Shown piece after piece: positions 35,187 through 45,052 of a stretch of 64,000 nucleotides of DNA. Below the pieces are notes generated by a model. The model did no database searches, was not told where the DNA came from, and saw nothing but the letters and a program-made list of their open reading frames with translations. How positions within the stretch are numbered: the first letter of the stretch is position 1; the number at the start of each line of letters is the position of its first letter. The stretch is from Rhizobium sp. 007 (lineage in GTDB: Bacteria; Pseudomonadota; Alphaproteobacteria; Rhizobiales; Rhizobiaceae). The stretch covers positions 61,047 through 125,046 of the forward strand of contig NZ_CP064190.1 of NCBI RefSeq assembly GCF_015353075.1, written 5' to 3'. A program made the translations under genes and the position numbers.

Positions 35187-35344
35187 GTAGTTTCCTTTTT
35201 CTCATAGTAGAGAGTAGTTAAATTCATTTTACTCGCCGATCAAGCCCCAATAATATTTCAGCAACTAAAGTAACAGTGATGGCAATATTCTAAAATATAC
35301 TATTGTACATCATTATTGTGACAGCCAGATAAAACGAGGTTCAG
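35187..35344. promoter_or_regulatory. divergent control region of lysR and phnA
   Basis: 158 AT-rich bases between divergent genes. There is a dyad-like AATATTCTAAAATATACT at about 35284-35301 and several T-N11-A arrangements that could be LysR boxes. It should hold both promoters. No exact operator can be fixed by eye. Confidence 0.5.
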
Positions 35345-36619
35345 ATGCACGATTCGTTGGCAAAAGCGACGCGGCCGGACGATGCTGTCCTGGTCAATGG
35401 CCGATCCTACGCCTGGCCCACACGGCCGGCAGTCGTGATTTGCTTTGATGGTTGCGATCCCGCCTACATCGCCGCGGCGAAGGCCAAGGGATGCATCCCG
35501 ACGATCGAGCGTATGATGAGCCAAGGCTTCTTTACCGAAGCCCTTTCGGCCATGCCGAGCTTCACCAATCCAAACAACGTCTCCATCGTGTGCGGTGCGC
35601 CGCCCGCCGTGCATGGTGTTTCCGGCAACTTTTATCTCGACCGTCAGACGGGCGAGACGGTGATGATGACCGACGCCGAGCCGATGCGGGCTGGCACCAT
35701 CTTTGCCGGCTTCTCTCAGGCAGGCGCGAACGTCATCGCTATCACGGCAAAGGACAAACTGCGCAAGGCGCTGGCCTCCGGCATGACCGGGATCGCGTTC
35801 TCCGCGGAGAAGGCCGATGTCTGCACCCAGGAGGAGCATGGTATCGACAAGGTGACGGAGCTCGTCGGACGGCCTGCCCCACACTCCTATTCCGCCGACT
35901 TGTCGCTGTTTGTCCTTGACGCAGGAATAAAGCTTCTGGAGACCCGCAAGCCGGACATTCTCTATCTCTCGCTGTCGGATTACGTTCAGCACAAGCATGC
36001 TCCGGACGCGCCGGACGCGCTCGATTTCATGGCTGAAGTCGACCGGCGGGTTGAGCGCCTGCTCCATCTCGGCGCTGTCGTCGGCATTGTCGCCGACCAT
36101 GGCATGAACGACATGAGCAGGGCCGATGGCAGCCCCAACGTGCTCTACCTCGGCGACTGGCTCGATCAGGCCTTCGGCGCGGGCGCGACGCGGGTGATCT
36201 GCCCCATCACCGATCCCTTCGTTCGCCATCATGGCGCCCTGGGGGGCTTTGTCCGCGTCCATATCCTGGACGATGGCATTGATCACGCAAAGCTCCTGGC
36301 CGCCATTCGTGCTTTGCCGGAAGTCGAGATCGCCTTGCCGCGCGCCGAAGCCTGCGCCCGCTTCGAACTGCCTGAAGACCGTGAGGGCGACATCGCCGTG
36401 ATCGCCCATAAAGGTGTAGCACTCGGCGCACGCGCAGCTGATCACGATCTTAAACAGCTTGCCGGGGAGCGCCTGCGGTCGCATGGCGGCCTTGCGGAAC
36501 AAAAGGTTCCGTTCCTGATCTCGCATGCGCTTAACGAAGACTATGCCCGCGGTGCGAACGAAATGCAGCTGCGCAATTTCGACATCTTCGACTTCGTGCT
36601 GAACGGTTTGCGCACATGA
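35345..36619 (+). CDS. phnA: phosphonoacetate hydrolase
   Basis: A 424-residue enzyme of the alkaline phosphatase superfamily that cleaves phosphonoacetate to acetate and phosphate. It shows VNGRSYAWPTRPAVVICFDG with the first metal Asp, the nucleophile Thr in MPSFTNPNNVSIVCG, PPAVHGVSGNFYLD, TAKDKLRKAL, SDYVQHKHAP, VADHGMND, and the last His in RLRSHGG. Linked AVHGVSGN and KDKLR blocks are particular to phosphonoacetate hydrolases rather than general phosphodiesterases. First gene of an operon; the next start overlaps its stop. Confidence 0.93.
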   Translation: MHDSLAKATRPDDAVLVNGRSYAWPTRPAVVICFDGCDPAYIAAAKAKGCIPTIERMMSQGFFTEALSAMPSFTNPNNVSIVCGAPPAVHGVSGNFYLDRQTGETVMMTDAEPMRAGTIFAGFSQAGANVIAITAKDKLRKALASGMTGIAFSAEKADVCTQEEHGIDKVTELVGRPAPHSYSADLSLFVLDAGIKLLETRKPDILYLSLSDYVQHKHAPDAPDALDFMAEVDRRVERLLHLGAVVGIVADHGMNDMSRADGSPNVLYLGDWLDQAFGAGATRVICPITDPFVRHHGALGGFVRVHILDDGIDHAKLLAAIRALPEVEIALPRAEACARFELPEDREGDIAVIAHKGVALGARAADHDLKQLAGERLRSHGGLAEQKVPFLISHALNEDYARGANEMQLRNFDIFDFVLNGLRT

Positions 36620-37890
36620 GCAGCCGGGCCATCACCGTCATACTGGATGGTCTTCGACGAGACCTCGTCCGACCGGAGACCATGCCAAACCTCCTTGCTC
36701 TGACGGAGCGGGGTACGAGCTTTGAAGGCCATCGGAGCACCGCGCCGTCCGTCACACGCGTTTGTGCGTCGACGTTTGCGACCGGATGCTTTCCATCCCG
36801 CCATACGCTGGAGGCCAACACCTACGCGCTCGAGCAAGCCGGACGATTTGTCGTGGCCGACACGGGACTGCCGGACTTTCTGGCCCTGAAAAAGCGTTTG
36901 ACGGGGCAGGGTCTCGCAGTGCCGACCATGGCAGAGCGGTTGCGCGGCTGCGGTGGGGTGGCGGTCTTCTCCAACGTCTCGCCCGGCGCGGCTTATGTTC
37001 ATGACCCTGAGGGGTTTGGACATGTTTATCACCGAGCGGGGTCCTTCGGTCCCGGTCGCAGGATACTGCCTGAGGCCGAAAGCCTCAGTGTCAGCCCCGA
37101 CCTAAACGGTGACGCGGCGATGGCTGAACGGTTTATCGCCCATCTCGAAGCGGATCCGACCGCTCTGTCCATTATGTGGTGCGGGCATCCAGACACCACG
37201 CAGCACGAGGAGCCCCTAGGCTCGCCAGTACATCTTGCAGCGCTACGCCACGTCGATCAGCGCGTTCGCCGCGTTGCCGATGTTGTCGATCGGCTGCGGG
37301 GCAAAGGCGAAGACATCCTTTTTATCGTCGGCGCTGACCACGGTCATCAGACGGTCCATGCCATCATCGACGTGGACGCGGAGCTTCGAGCGCTTGGACA
37401 GGGCGATCTTCTTGACAGCGGCGATCTTGCGGTGGCCCCGAACGGAACGGCGGTACTGCTCTATGCTCGCGAAGCGGTACACGACCGCGTTGTCGCGCTT
37501 GCCGACCGACTAAGGCCGCTTCCATGGGTCGGGCAGATGTTCACCGGATCCAAACTGGCGGAGATTGGCCAGGCGACTGCACGGGGCCTGGCGATGTTCA
37601 TCTCGCTTGCGGAGACGGACGAACCGAATGCGTTCGACATTCCGGGTCAAAGCTATGCCGCAAAACCGCTCGCCGGCAAGCCTGACCGGCTCGGTTGTGG
37701 CCAGCATGGCGGCCTCGGCCGCTACGAGCAGTCTCCATTTCTCGTGATCGACGGCGCGGGGTTCCCTGCAGGGACGTGCCGCTCGGATGCCACTTCAATC
37801 ATGGACCTCGCGCCGACCATTGCTTTCCACCTCAACCAGCCAACGGACCACTTTGACGGACGACCGTTGCAATCGAAAGGGACCAACTGA
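36616..37890 (+). CDS. alkaline phosphatase superfamily hydrolase (NPP/PhnA-like)
   Basis: A 424-residue paralogue-like protein in the same superfamily: metal Asp in ITVILDGLRRD, nucleophile Thr in HRSTAPSVTRVCAS, Asp/His in GHPDTTQHE, DH in IVGADHGHQ, and the final His in GCGQHGGLG. It lacks the PhnA-specific blocks, so its substrate differs; a phosphonate ester, a phosphodiester or another C-P compound are all possible. ATG overlaps the phnA stop (ATGA), so both are made together. Confidence 0.8.
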   Translation: MSSRAITVILDGLRRDLVRPETMPNLLALTERGTSFEGHRSTAPSVTRVCASTFATGCFPSRHTLEANTYALEQAGRFVVADTGLPDFLALKKRLTGQGLAVPTMAERLRGCGGVAVFSNVSPGAAYVHDPEGFGHVYHRAGSFGPGRRILPEAESLSVSPDLNGDAAMAERFIAHLEADPTALSIMWCGHPDTTQHEEPLGSPVHLAALRHVDQRVRRVADVVDRLRGKGEDILFIVGADHGHQTVHAIIDVDAELRALGQGDLLDSGDLAVAPNGTAVLLYAREAVHDRVVALADRLRPLPWVGQMFTGSKLAEIGQATARGLAMFISLAETDEPNAFDIPGQSYAAKPLAGKPDRLGCGQHGGLGRYEQSPFLVIDGAGFPAGTCRSDATSIMDLAPTIAFHLNQPTDHFDGRPLQSKGTN

Positions 37891-37891
37891 C

Positions 37892-38779
37892 ATGCTGAAG
37901 GATTTTCGAGTGAGCCGCCGCGAGGCGATGCGCCTCACGGCGCTGGGTGTTGCCGCGACAGCTCTGCCGCTGTCGGCGCTGGCTCAGTCCAAGGGGCAAG
38001 ATACCTTGCGCGTTGCCGTGGCGCCCTACCTGCCGACCCAGTCGGACACGGAAAAGGCCTATCGACCGCTCAACCAGTTTTTGGCCGACAGCGTCGGAAT
38101 GAAGCTCGACATGAAGGTCGCAAGCGACTGGGCCGGTGTGTCGACTGCGATCTCTTCGGGACAAGCGGACGTCGCGTTGATGGGCCCTTGGGGCTACGCG
38201 CTATGCCACGCGAATTCCGGCGCCGAAATCTTCGCGACCGAAACCAGCGACGGCGCCCCCACCTATAAGGCAATCATCGTCGGCCGCAAGGGATTGGACT
38301 TCTCCAGCTTCCCGAAAGATGCCAAGGGGCTCAGCATTGCCTTTGGCGACAGCGGAGGATTTTCCGCCTGGATGTATCCGCAATACTGGTTCAACAAGCA
38401 GGGCATCGATCCACGCAGCTACTTCAAATACACAGAAGGCGTCGCGCCAGCCGCTATCATGACCAGTGTCGCCTCGGGTCAGATCGATCTCGGATGCATT
38501 TGGGATTCCTTGCGTTGGCAGATGATCCACAACGGCACAATCACAGAGGATTCTCATCAGGTCGTTTATGCTTCCGAACCGCTTCCGAACGGCGGCTATG
38601 TTCATCGTGCCGATTTGGACAAGGGCATCGTTAGCAAACTACAGGACGCGCTCGCATCAATCGACGCCAAGAAGGCGCGCCAGCTTAACATCCCGGAACC
38701 CAATACCGGCTTCGTCCGCGACTCCCACGCCAGTTACACGGTGGTTGACGAGATGGGCAAAACCCTCGGGCTACTCTGA
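37892..38779 (+). CDS. phnD: phosphonate ABC transporter substrate-binding protein
   Basis: A 295-residue periplasmic binding protein of the PhnD family. The N-terminus has a twin-arginine-like signal (VSRREAMRLTALGVAATALP, then ALAQ). Core motifs: RVAVAPYLPTQ, ISSGQADVALMGPWGYAL (ligand-contacting region), SVASGQIDLGCIWDSL. Starts two bases after the preceding stop. Together with PhnE and PhnC it should import the phosphonate that PhnA degrades. Confidence 0.92.
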   Translation: MLKDFRVSRREAMRLTALGVAATALPLSALAQSKGQDTLRVAVAPYLPTQSDTEKAYRPLNQFLADSVGMKLDMKVASDWAGVSTAISSGQADVALMGPWGYALCHANSGAEIFATETSDGAPTYKAIIVGRKGLDFSSFPKDAKGLSIAFGDSGGFSAWMYPQYWFNKQGIDPRSYFKYTEGVAPAAIMTSVASGQIDLGCIWDSLRWQMIHNGTITEDSHQVVYASEPLPNGGYVHRADLDKGIVSKLQDALASIDAKKARQLNIPEPNTGFVRDSHASYTVVDEMGKTLGLL

Positions 38780-38838
38780 TCCGGCATCGGCGGCGGCCCA
38801 GGCTTTGCCGAGCCGCCGCTTTTCTGAAAGGTACGAAG

Positions 38839-39705
38839 ATGAGCCAAATGACCGAGGCTGACGCGGTTTTCTCAGCGGCAGATGTTTCAAGCGCCAATAA
38901 TCCACTGCGCGTAGGTGACCGCTACGTCGAGCCGCGGCGGCGGCGTTTAACCCGGCGCAACCTTCCCACAGTGATCTTACTGGGTGTTGCGATCACCTGG
39001 CTTATCGTGTCCTTCTGGCTTTCGGAGATCGATCTGGGCAGGCTGATAGAAGGGCTACCGAGGTTAATCAACTGGCTCGGAAAGGCGTGGCCGCCGAACG
39101 TGAAAGAGTTTGACTGGGTGATCTACCGCGCCTTTCAGACACTGGCCATCGCCACAGCCGCAACCTTCATCGCCTCGATCCTGGCTCTGCCGCTTGGCGT
39201 GATGGCGGCCCGCAACCTGTCGGGTGCGGCTTTCGCCGTCCCCTTGCGCATGATGCTCAATGCACTGCGCGGCATCGACACCATCATCTTCGCGCTGCTG
39301 TTCGTTGTTGCGGTCGGCCTTGGTCCGTTCGCGGGCGTCCTCGGCATGATCCTGCATTCGATCGGCGTGATCGGCAAGCTCTATAGCGAAGCGATCGAGA
39401 CGCTCGATCCAGGCCCGATCGACGCCGCCCGCATTACCGGTGCGAACGGAGCGAAGCTAACCTCTTTTGCCGTGCTGCCGGCCGCGCTGCCGAGCTTCAC
39501 CTCGACCGCGCTCTATATGTGGGAAGGCAACGTTCGCACTTCGACCGTTCTTGGCCTTGTCGGGGCCGGCGGGATCGGCATGGAAATCAAAAATTCCATC
39601 GATCTCCTTAATTTTCCGAGGCTCCTGACCCTAACGGTCGTTATGCTGGTCCTCGTCGCAGCGATTGACTGGTTGAGTTCGACGCTTCGTCGCAAGTTGG
39701 TGTGA
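38839..39705 (+). CDS. phnE: phosphonate ABC transporter permease
   Basis: A 288-residue inner membrane permease. A transmembrane segment follows a charged N-terminus (VILLGVAITWLIVSFWL), and the binding-protein-dependent transport domain has TLAIATAATFIASILALPLG, NALRGIDTIIFALLFVVAVG and the EAA-type loop EAIETLDPGPIDAARITGAN. One PhnE only, as in simple PhnCDE systems. It is followed eight bases later by phnC. Confidence 0.92.
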   Translation: MSQMTEADAVFSAADVSSANNPLRVGDRYVEPRRRRLTRRNLPTVILLGVAITWLIVSFWLSEIDLGRLIEGLPRLINWLGKAWPPNVKEFDWVIYRAFQTLAIATAATFIASILALPLGVMAARNLSGAAFAVPLRMMLNALRGIDTIIFALLFVVAVGLGPFAGVLGMILHSIGVIGKLYSEAIETLDPGPIDAARITGANGAKLTSFAVLPAALPSFTSTALYMWEGNVRTSTVLGLVGAGGIGMEIKNSIDLLNFPRLLTLTVVMLVLVAAIDWLSSTLRRKLV

Positions 39706-39713
39706 GTTCTCAG

Positions 39714-40460
39714 ATGATGTCTCTTCTCGAAATCCGAAACCTGTGCAAGAAGTTCGATCAGACGAATGCACTCGACAGGGTCGACTTCACGCTGAACCCC
39801 GGCGAGTTGACAGTGCTGCTTGGCCCAAGCGGCAGCGGCAAGTCCACACTTTTCAAAAGCATCATGGGCCTGGTGACACCGGACTCCGGCGACATTCTGT
39901 TCGAGGGCACCAGCCTGCCGAAGCTCAGTGGCGCTGCGAGGCAGCAAAGGCTGCGCGATCTGGGCCTTATCTTCCAAGGCGGCAATCTTGTGAATCGGTT
40001 ATGTGCGATCGACAATGTGCTTGGCGGCCGATTGGCACATGTGCCGACATGGCGCGTGGTTACGCGGCGCTATCCTGATGCCGATCGACAGAAGGCATTA
40101 GCGACGCTCGATGCCGTCGGCCTTCTCGATCGAGCCTATCAACGCGCTGACAGCCTATCCGGTGGACAGCAACAGCGTGTGGCGATCGCCCGCGTCATGG
40201 CGCAGGAATGCCGATTGGTTCTGGCAGATGAGCCAGTGGCAAGCCTTGATCCTGAGACCGCCGGAACCGTCCTTGCGACGCTGAAGCAGGCTACACGCGC
40301 GCAAGGCATTGGCGTACTGTGCAGTCTGCATCAGCTGAACTACGCCACCGACTACGCGGACCGCATCATTGCCATGCGCCATGGCCGGCTGGTACTGGAC
40401 GTGTCGCGGGATGAGTTTGGTCGACACGATCTTTCGATGCTTTATTGCAAGGCGGCCTGA
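39714..40460 (+). CDS. phnC: phosphonate ABC transporter ATPase
   Basis: A 248-residue ABC ATPase with Walker A LLGPSGSGKSTLFK, Q-loop GLIFQGGNLV, signature DSLSGGQQQRVAIARV and Walker B CRLVLADEPVASLDP, then the switch His in SLHQLN. The IFQGGNLVNRLCAIDNVLGG segment is typical of PhnC. ATG at 39714 chosen from two adjacent ATGs. Confidence 0.93.
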   Translation: MMSLLEIRNLCKKFDQTNALDRVDFTLNPGELTVLLGPSGSGKSTLFKSIMGLVTPDSGDILFEGTSLPKLSGAARQQRLRDLGLIFQGGNLVNRLCAIDNVLGGRLAHVPTWRVVTRRYPDADRQKALATLDAVGLLDRAYQRADSLSGGQQQRVAIARVMAQECRLVLADEPVASLDPETAGTVLATLKQATRAQGIGVLCSLHQLNYATDYADRIIAMRHGRLVLDVSRDEFGRHDLSMLYCKAA

Positions 40461-40461
40461 G

Positions 40462-41718
40462 ATGACGATGCTTTCGGCGCGTCAGTTGGCGAAAGATATT
40501 GAATCACGAATTCTCTCGCCGGACGTATCGGTGCGTTGCTCTATTGCCGCCATCAACCAGCAGGAAGAGATGGTGCATGCCTTTCGGTTTCGGCGTTCGG
40601 AAGATAGCCTGATGGAGGCAGCGAAAGCGCCGGGGCCGCTGGCGGGAATACCTTTTGCCGCCAAGGACGTATTCGACACAATTGATTGCCCGACTGCTTA
40701 TGGCACGGCCATCTATGACGGGCATCAGCCCGCTCGAGATGCGGCGGTGGTCGCGCTAGCCAGGATGCGGGGCGCCGTTTTGATGGGTAAGTCGGTCGCA
40801 ACGGAGTTCTCGCTCTTTGGGCCCGGACCGACCCGCAATCCCTGGAATCCTGCTCATACTCCAGGGGGGTCGTCATCAGGTTCGGCCGCCGCTGTCGCAG
40901 CGGGAATGGTGGCATTCTCGTTTGGGACACAAACGGCAGGATCAACGATCCGCCCGGCTGCCTTCTGCGGGATTGCTGGGTTCAAGCCGAGCTTCGGTCT
41001 CATCCCTGTGACGGGGGTAAAGCCGCTAGCACACTCACTGGATACTGTTGGCGTTTTTGCGGCGAAGATCCCGGATGTGGTCTTCGTGTTGAGTGCGCTT
41101 TCAGGTCATGAAAGCGCTACCGACGATTCGAGCTCCTCTTTCCGCATTGGCGTTTGCACAGGGTGGAAAGGCGCAAGCGCCGGAAATGACGCGCTCGAAT
41201 CGCTCGAGTGGGCCATCTGCCTTGCCGAGCAGGCTGGAGCTCATATCGTTCGGTTGAAGCTTCCGGCGACGCTTGAAATCGCGCATGACGCTCACCGTGT
41301 CATCATGGCCTTTGAAGCAGTTCGTGCGCTCTCTCTCGAGCACAAGGAGCATCGACCGCGCCTCAGCCACCGGATTCGATCTTTCCTCGACCGAGGAGAG
41401 ATGGTGTCGATCGAGTGTTATCAACGCGCGCAGAAGCAAGCGTCGGATGCAAGGCGCGCCGTCGCAGATATCTTCCGCGACGTGGACGCGATTCTGACCC
41501 CGAGCGCGCCAGGTCCAGCACCTCTTGGGCTGGAGCATACCGGATCCTCCGAGTTCAATCAGCTTTGGAGCCTGCTTCATCTTCCCGTAGCCAACGTGCC
41601 AGGATACCCTTCATCAAATGGGCTTCCGCTCGGCTTGCAGGTGATCGGACCGATCCTCATGGATCAACGCACGCTTTCAATCGCAGCGTTCTTGGAGTCC
41701 GCTCTTGATCGCAAGTAG
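40462..41718 (+). CDS. amidase (amidase signature family)
   Basis: A 418-residue amidase with the Ser-Ser-Lys triad: Lys in PFAAKDVFDT, the cis-Ser in HTPGGSSSGSAAAV, and the nucleophile Ser in GTQTAGSTIRPAAF. It starts right after phnC and ends the operon. Such enzymes hydrolyse a C-N amide bond, so it may free a phosphonate carboxylate, such as phosphonoacetate, from an amide or peptide after import. That substrate is inferred from context. Confidence 0.88.
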   Translation: MTMLSARQLAKDIESRILSPDVSVRCSIAAINQQEEMVHAFRFRRSEDSLMEAAKAPGPLAGIPFAAKDVFDTIDCPTAYGTAIYDGHQPARDAAVVALARMRGAVLMGKSVATEFSLFGPGPTRNPWNPAHTPGGSSSGSAAAVAAGMVAFSFGTQTAGSTIRPAAFCGIAGFKPSFGLIPVTGVKPLAHSLDTVGVFAAKIPDVVFVLSALSGHESATDDSSSSFRIGVCTGWKGASAGNDALESLEWAICLAEQAGAHIVRLKLPATLEIAHDAHRVIMAFEAVRALSLEHKEHRPRLSHRIRSFLDRGEMVSIECYQRAQKQASDARRAVADIFRDVDAILTPSAPGPAPLGLEHTGSSEFNQLWSLLHLPVANVPGYPSSNGLPLGLQVIGPILMDQRTLSIAAFLESALDRK

Positions 41719-41729
41719 CATGCGGACGT

Positions 41730-43523
41730 CTATTCCGCTTTCCTTGATCCCCCGATCGAAGTTTTGGCCTGGCTCTGTGGGACTACACGCCATACCTTGT
41801 GCAGGGCAGAGACGAGGTGGTTGTTCTCAAAGGAACTGCGTACCGTCAAGCGGATGTAGCGGTCAGAATCCCGCATAGCCTGATATGCGCACTCCCGTAT
41901 TAGAATGTTGTGCTCGATGGCAAGAATGCGCTTCAACATAGTGCCTGTCGGCCATTCATCTGGAAGTCTGCAGAAGACGTAGTTGGTCGCCGAAGGAGTG
42001 ACTTGCATCCCATCGATCGCACGAAGGGAGGCCTCAAAGTTCTCGCGTTCAATGCGGATCCGGTGGAGGCTTTCCAAGAGTTCTGCTTCATACTCGGGAA
42101 GCAGCCAGAGCGCATATTCGCCGATGCCGTTGACGTTCCACAAGGGCAGCCGATCGCGCACCGTAGCTACAAGATCCTCGTCAGCGCTCAGCATGTAACC
42201 GAGACGCATGCCGCCCAAACCATATACTTTTCCGAGGCTCTTCAGCACAATGAGGTTTGGGTGGTCGGACAAGTATGGTTCAATACTCTCCGCGCGACCA
42301 TTTGCCGGGAAATCTATAAAGGACTCGTCTACAATCAGCCGGCATGCCGCTGATTCCAGTACGCGGGCAAGCCGTCTCAGATCCTGTGAGGCGACAAGGC
42401 GACCGGACGGGTTGTTAGGATTGATGACGACAGCTGCGGTCGCGCCTCTCTCTCGTGCAAAATCCCCAAATTTGTTGACGTCGAGGTCGAACAACGGCTC
42501 CCGGAGCAAAAAGCAGAAGACGCGCTCGGCTGGCAGCGCAATCTGGAAGCCATTGAACGTTGGCGTTGGTATCGCTAGATACGGGTCGAGCACAGCATAT
42601 AGTGCTTGTATAAGGTCGGCGACCCCATTCCCGACGGCGACGTGCTGAGGAGGGCGCCGAGTCATCTCCCCAACTCGCCTCGCCAGATGTTCGTGGCCGG
42701 AGGGATAGAACCGGAGCACCTGTGGGAGTCGCGCCGCCAACTGGTCGAAGAAACTTTGCGGCGGAAAAAACGGATTACACAGCAACAGATGTTCTGCAAT
42801 GGGACGGCTCCAGTACCCTCCCGCCGTCCCGCTCACCCTCGCGTATCGCTCTTCGGCAGGCGCCAGGAGGAAGTTTGCGATCTCAAGGTCAACCGCGTCC
42901 TCGATCCTAACGCAAACTGCGGGCCCCTTTTCGTTCTCTCGAAATTCCTTATGCGAGCGCGCGGGGAGCGGCAGAGACTCGAGATTGCGTCCTAGTCGCG
43001 CCTGCCGCTCGATCCAGAATCTCAACGGCCCATCAACGGACGCTTGGTCGAGTAAGCACAAGCAAGGTTCGCTGTCACGCTTTCGCGGAGGCGCCGTCTC
43101 TGGGGATGGACGCCATCCGGCAATCCAATTGGTCGTGGGACGAGACAATACTTGTCGAATTGCCTCTGTTGAGCATGCGATATTTGCAGCAGCAACGAGC
43201 AGTCGGCATGGCCCCGCGTGCAGCTCGTCCAACACTGCAGCAAGCACGCTCTGTTCGTTTCCAATATCCAACACAACTATCGTTACGCCATCAGGAGTCG
43301 TCTTCTCGAGAACCTTCCGCACAGCCGACGAAGCATTTCCTACGAAGATCTTTGCGATTCCGACTTCCACAAGCTGCGATATGAGACGTTGGATCAACGG
43401 CAGGCCCTGCACGAGCGCGAGAGGCGCTGCCACTGAACCGCCCCATGTGTGTATCCGATGCTCTGGCGAAGCGTCGATGATGACCGCGACGACGTCTTTG
43501 CACGCCTCCATCATAGCTTCCAT
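41730..43523 (-). CDS. nucleotidyltransferase-like/aminotransferase fusion protein
   Basis: A 597-residue two-domain protein. Residues 1-220 resemble a nucleotidyltransferase (VVAVIIDASPEHRIHTWG, LPLIQRLISQLVEVGIAKIF) but the GxGxR loop and downstream Lys are not recognisable, so catalysis is doubtful. Residues 230-580 are a HisC/CobD-like fold-type I aminotransferase with NPNNPSGRL, IVDESFIDFP, and the PLP Lys in LKSLGKVYGLGGMRLGY. The layout recalls PntC-type cytidylyltransferase-transaminase fusions used in phosphonate tailoring. Convergent with the phn operon, 11 bases from the amidase. Confidence 0.75.
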   Translation of the reverse strand: MEAMMEACKDVVAVIIDASPEHRIHTWGGSVAAPLALVQGLPLIQRLISQLVEVGIAKIFVGNASSAVRKVLEKTTPDGVTIVVLDIGNEQSVLAAVLDELHAGPCRLLVAAANIACSTEAIRQVLSRPTTNWIAGWRPSPETAPPRKRDSEPCLCLLDQASVDGPLRFWIERQARLGRNLESLPLPARSHKEFRENEKGPAVCVRIEDAVDLEIANFLLAPAEERYARVSGTAGGYWSRPIAEHLLLCNPFFPPQSFFDQLAARLPQVLRFYPSGHEHLARRVGEMTRRPPQHVAVGNGVADLIQALYAVLDPYLAIPTPTFNGFQIALPAERVFCFLLREPLFDLDVNKFGDFARERGATAAVVINPNNPSGRLVASQDLRRLARVLESAACRLIVDESFIDFPANGRAESIEPYLSDHPNLIVLKSLGKVYGLGGMRLGYMLSADEDLVATVRDRLPLWNVNGIGEYALWLLPEYEAELLESLHRIRIERENFEASLRAIDGMQVTPSATNYVFCRLPDEWPTGTMLKRILAIEHNILIRECAYQAMRDSDRYIRLTVRSSFENNHLVSALHKVWRVVPQSQAKTSIGGSRKAE

Positions 43524-44227
43524 CCCGCTGGTTCGAGGTTCATCTTGGGGGCTCCTGCTAATCGGTGCCCCGAATTTGCGCTCGCTTCGTCCGCGGTGAC
43601 ATATGGCAACCGTGCCGATAAGGACAGCACCGGCCCAAGTGTCGCTGTCCCGACTTCCCCAAACAGCACGAACCCGAACACCGCAGCGTAGATGAGCTGC
43701 AGGAAGTCAAAAGGCGCAATGAACGACACGTCCGCGGAACGCAACGCGTAGGTCACATAGATGTGCGACAGGGCCGAAGCGACGCCGAGTGACAAGAGGA
43801 TGGGCAGCGCTTGGATCGGCGGTGTACGCCAGAACCATATTGCAAGCGGGAGCGACAGAAGGGCCACCACGGCCACGAAGTGAGTGACGATCGACAGAGC
43901 GTCGAGCTCTGTCGCCAATCCTTTGACACACAAGATCGCCATGGCACCGGATACAGCTGATACGAGCGCCGGAAGGACGCTCATATTGGTTCCAGCGTTC
44001 GCGAAGCTGAGACGCGGCGCGCCTGCAAAGAGGAGGGCAACCACCATCGCGAGTAACAGGTACAAAGTCGCGCTCAACTCGATGATCACCAGCGCTGGGA
44101 CCGTCGCGCCGTAAATTATACCGGCAACCCCGTCAACGCTCTTGCCCGACTTGTCTGTGTCCGAGGATCGTCCCCGTGTCGGAGCTGCAACCGAGCTATC
44201 AAGATGGTCCGTGAGGCGCCAACGCAT
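43511..44227 (-). pseudogene. EamA-family (DMT) permease, N-terminal half missing and frameshifted
   Basis: About five membrane segments (VIIELSATLYLLLAMVVALLF, VLPALVSAVSGAMAILCV, ILLSLGVASALSHIYVTYAL) and the signature YALRSADVSFIAPFDFLQL of the C-terminal EamA repeat. Family members have ten segments, so the first half is gone. After FVLFGEVG a base shift moves the last helix (DTWAGAVLIGTVAICHRG) into the frame of the next gene. Once a likely drug/metabolite exporter. Confidence 0.65.
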
Positions 44228-45031
44228 ATCGACGTTCCTCCGTCCGGACTTATAAAACCGACGGGCGCCTGGGCGCTGCATCGAGAGTCGCCTCCGGAGC
44301 GAACAAGCGTTCGGCCGCGCGAACGTCGCTCTCGTTGTCGGCCTCGAACGAACGCAGTCTGTCATGTGCATGGCTGAAAGGTTCAATTTGCCCTGGTCCA
44401 CCAGGGAGCCGAGCACTTGCTCGGTGTAGGCGGCCGGGTGCTGCGCTACTTGGTCGAGTGCTGGATCGAGAATGTCCGCTGCTGTTGCTTGTGAAACGCG
44501 GAAGAGATTAATGGTCTTGTAAAGCGACATGCCGGCTCGCCGAAACGTCTCCGCGTTCTGCCTCATACGGAACTCGGCGATTCGCCCATCTGGCGCGAGC
44601 GCCGCGGCCGATCCTTCCAACGTCTCGTCGAACACAGCGAGAGCGGATGCGTCCACCGCCCCGTAAGCAAGGAGCCCACCCGCGACGGTGGTCTCGAAGA
44701 CCACATCCCTCCGAGCAGGATCGTATCGCCGCGGCAGGGCGTATCGCGTGCTCGCCAGAGGGAGTAGGCACTCCCCGTCCGGTGGAAGACCGACGACTCG
44801 GCGTACGGGTTCCCGCATGAGCGCTCGATTGCCTCCCTGCGATAGCCGACGACTATCGTCGCCTGAGCAACACCCACCTCTGCCCGCCGCGACCGTGCTG
44901 CGCGTAGGATCGGAGTTCCCAGGATGGGGATTAGCGACTCCGGCTTCCGCCGCTGTGCAAGCGGACGGAGTGGCGATCCCGAGGCCTGCCGCAAGGATTA
45001 CCTCCTGTCGGGGTGCGTTCCTATTGGTCAT
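44228..45031 (-). pseudogene. nucleotidyltransferase, multiply frameshifted
   Basis: Pieces matching the intact enzyme at 3356-4132 lie in three frames: QEVILAAGLG at the start, then SPLRPLAQRRKPESLIPILG to HRTGSAYSLWRARDT in a second frame, back to DVVFETTVAGG through MSLYKTINLFRVSQ in the first, and finally NESDVRAAERLFAPEATL in a third. A deletion of about ten residues around SCGN is also visible. At least three shifts make this a true pseudogene rather than one read error. Confidence 0.8.
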
Positions 45032-45052
45032 CGCCGCTTCCTTCGAGCGCGT

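Noticed and set aside
35300..36526. Long minus-strand open frame opposite phnA
   Set aside because: GC-rich antisense shadow; phnA on the plus strand has all metal-binding motifs.
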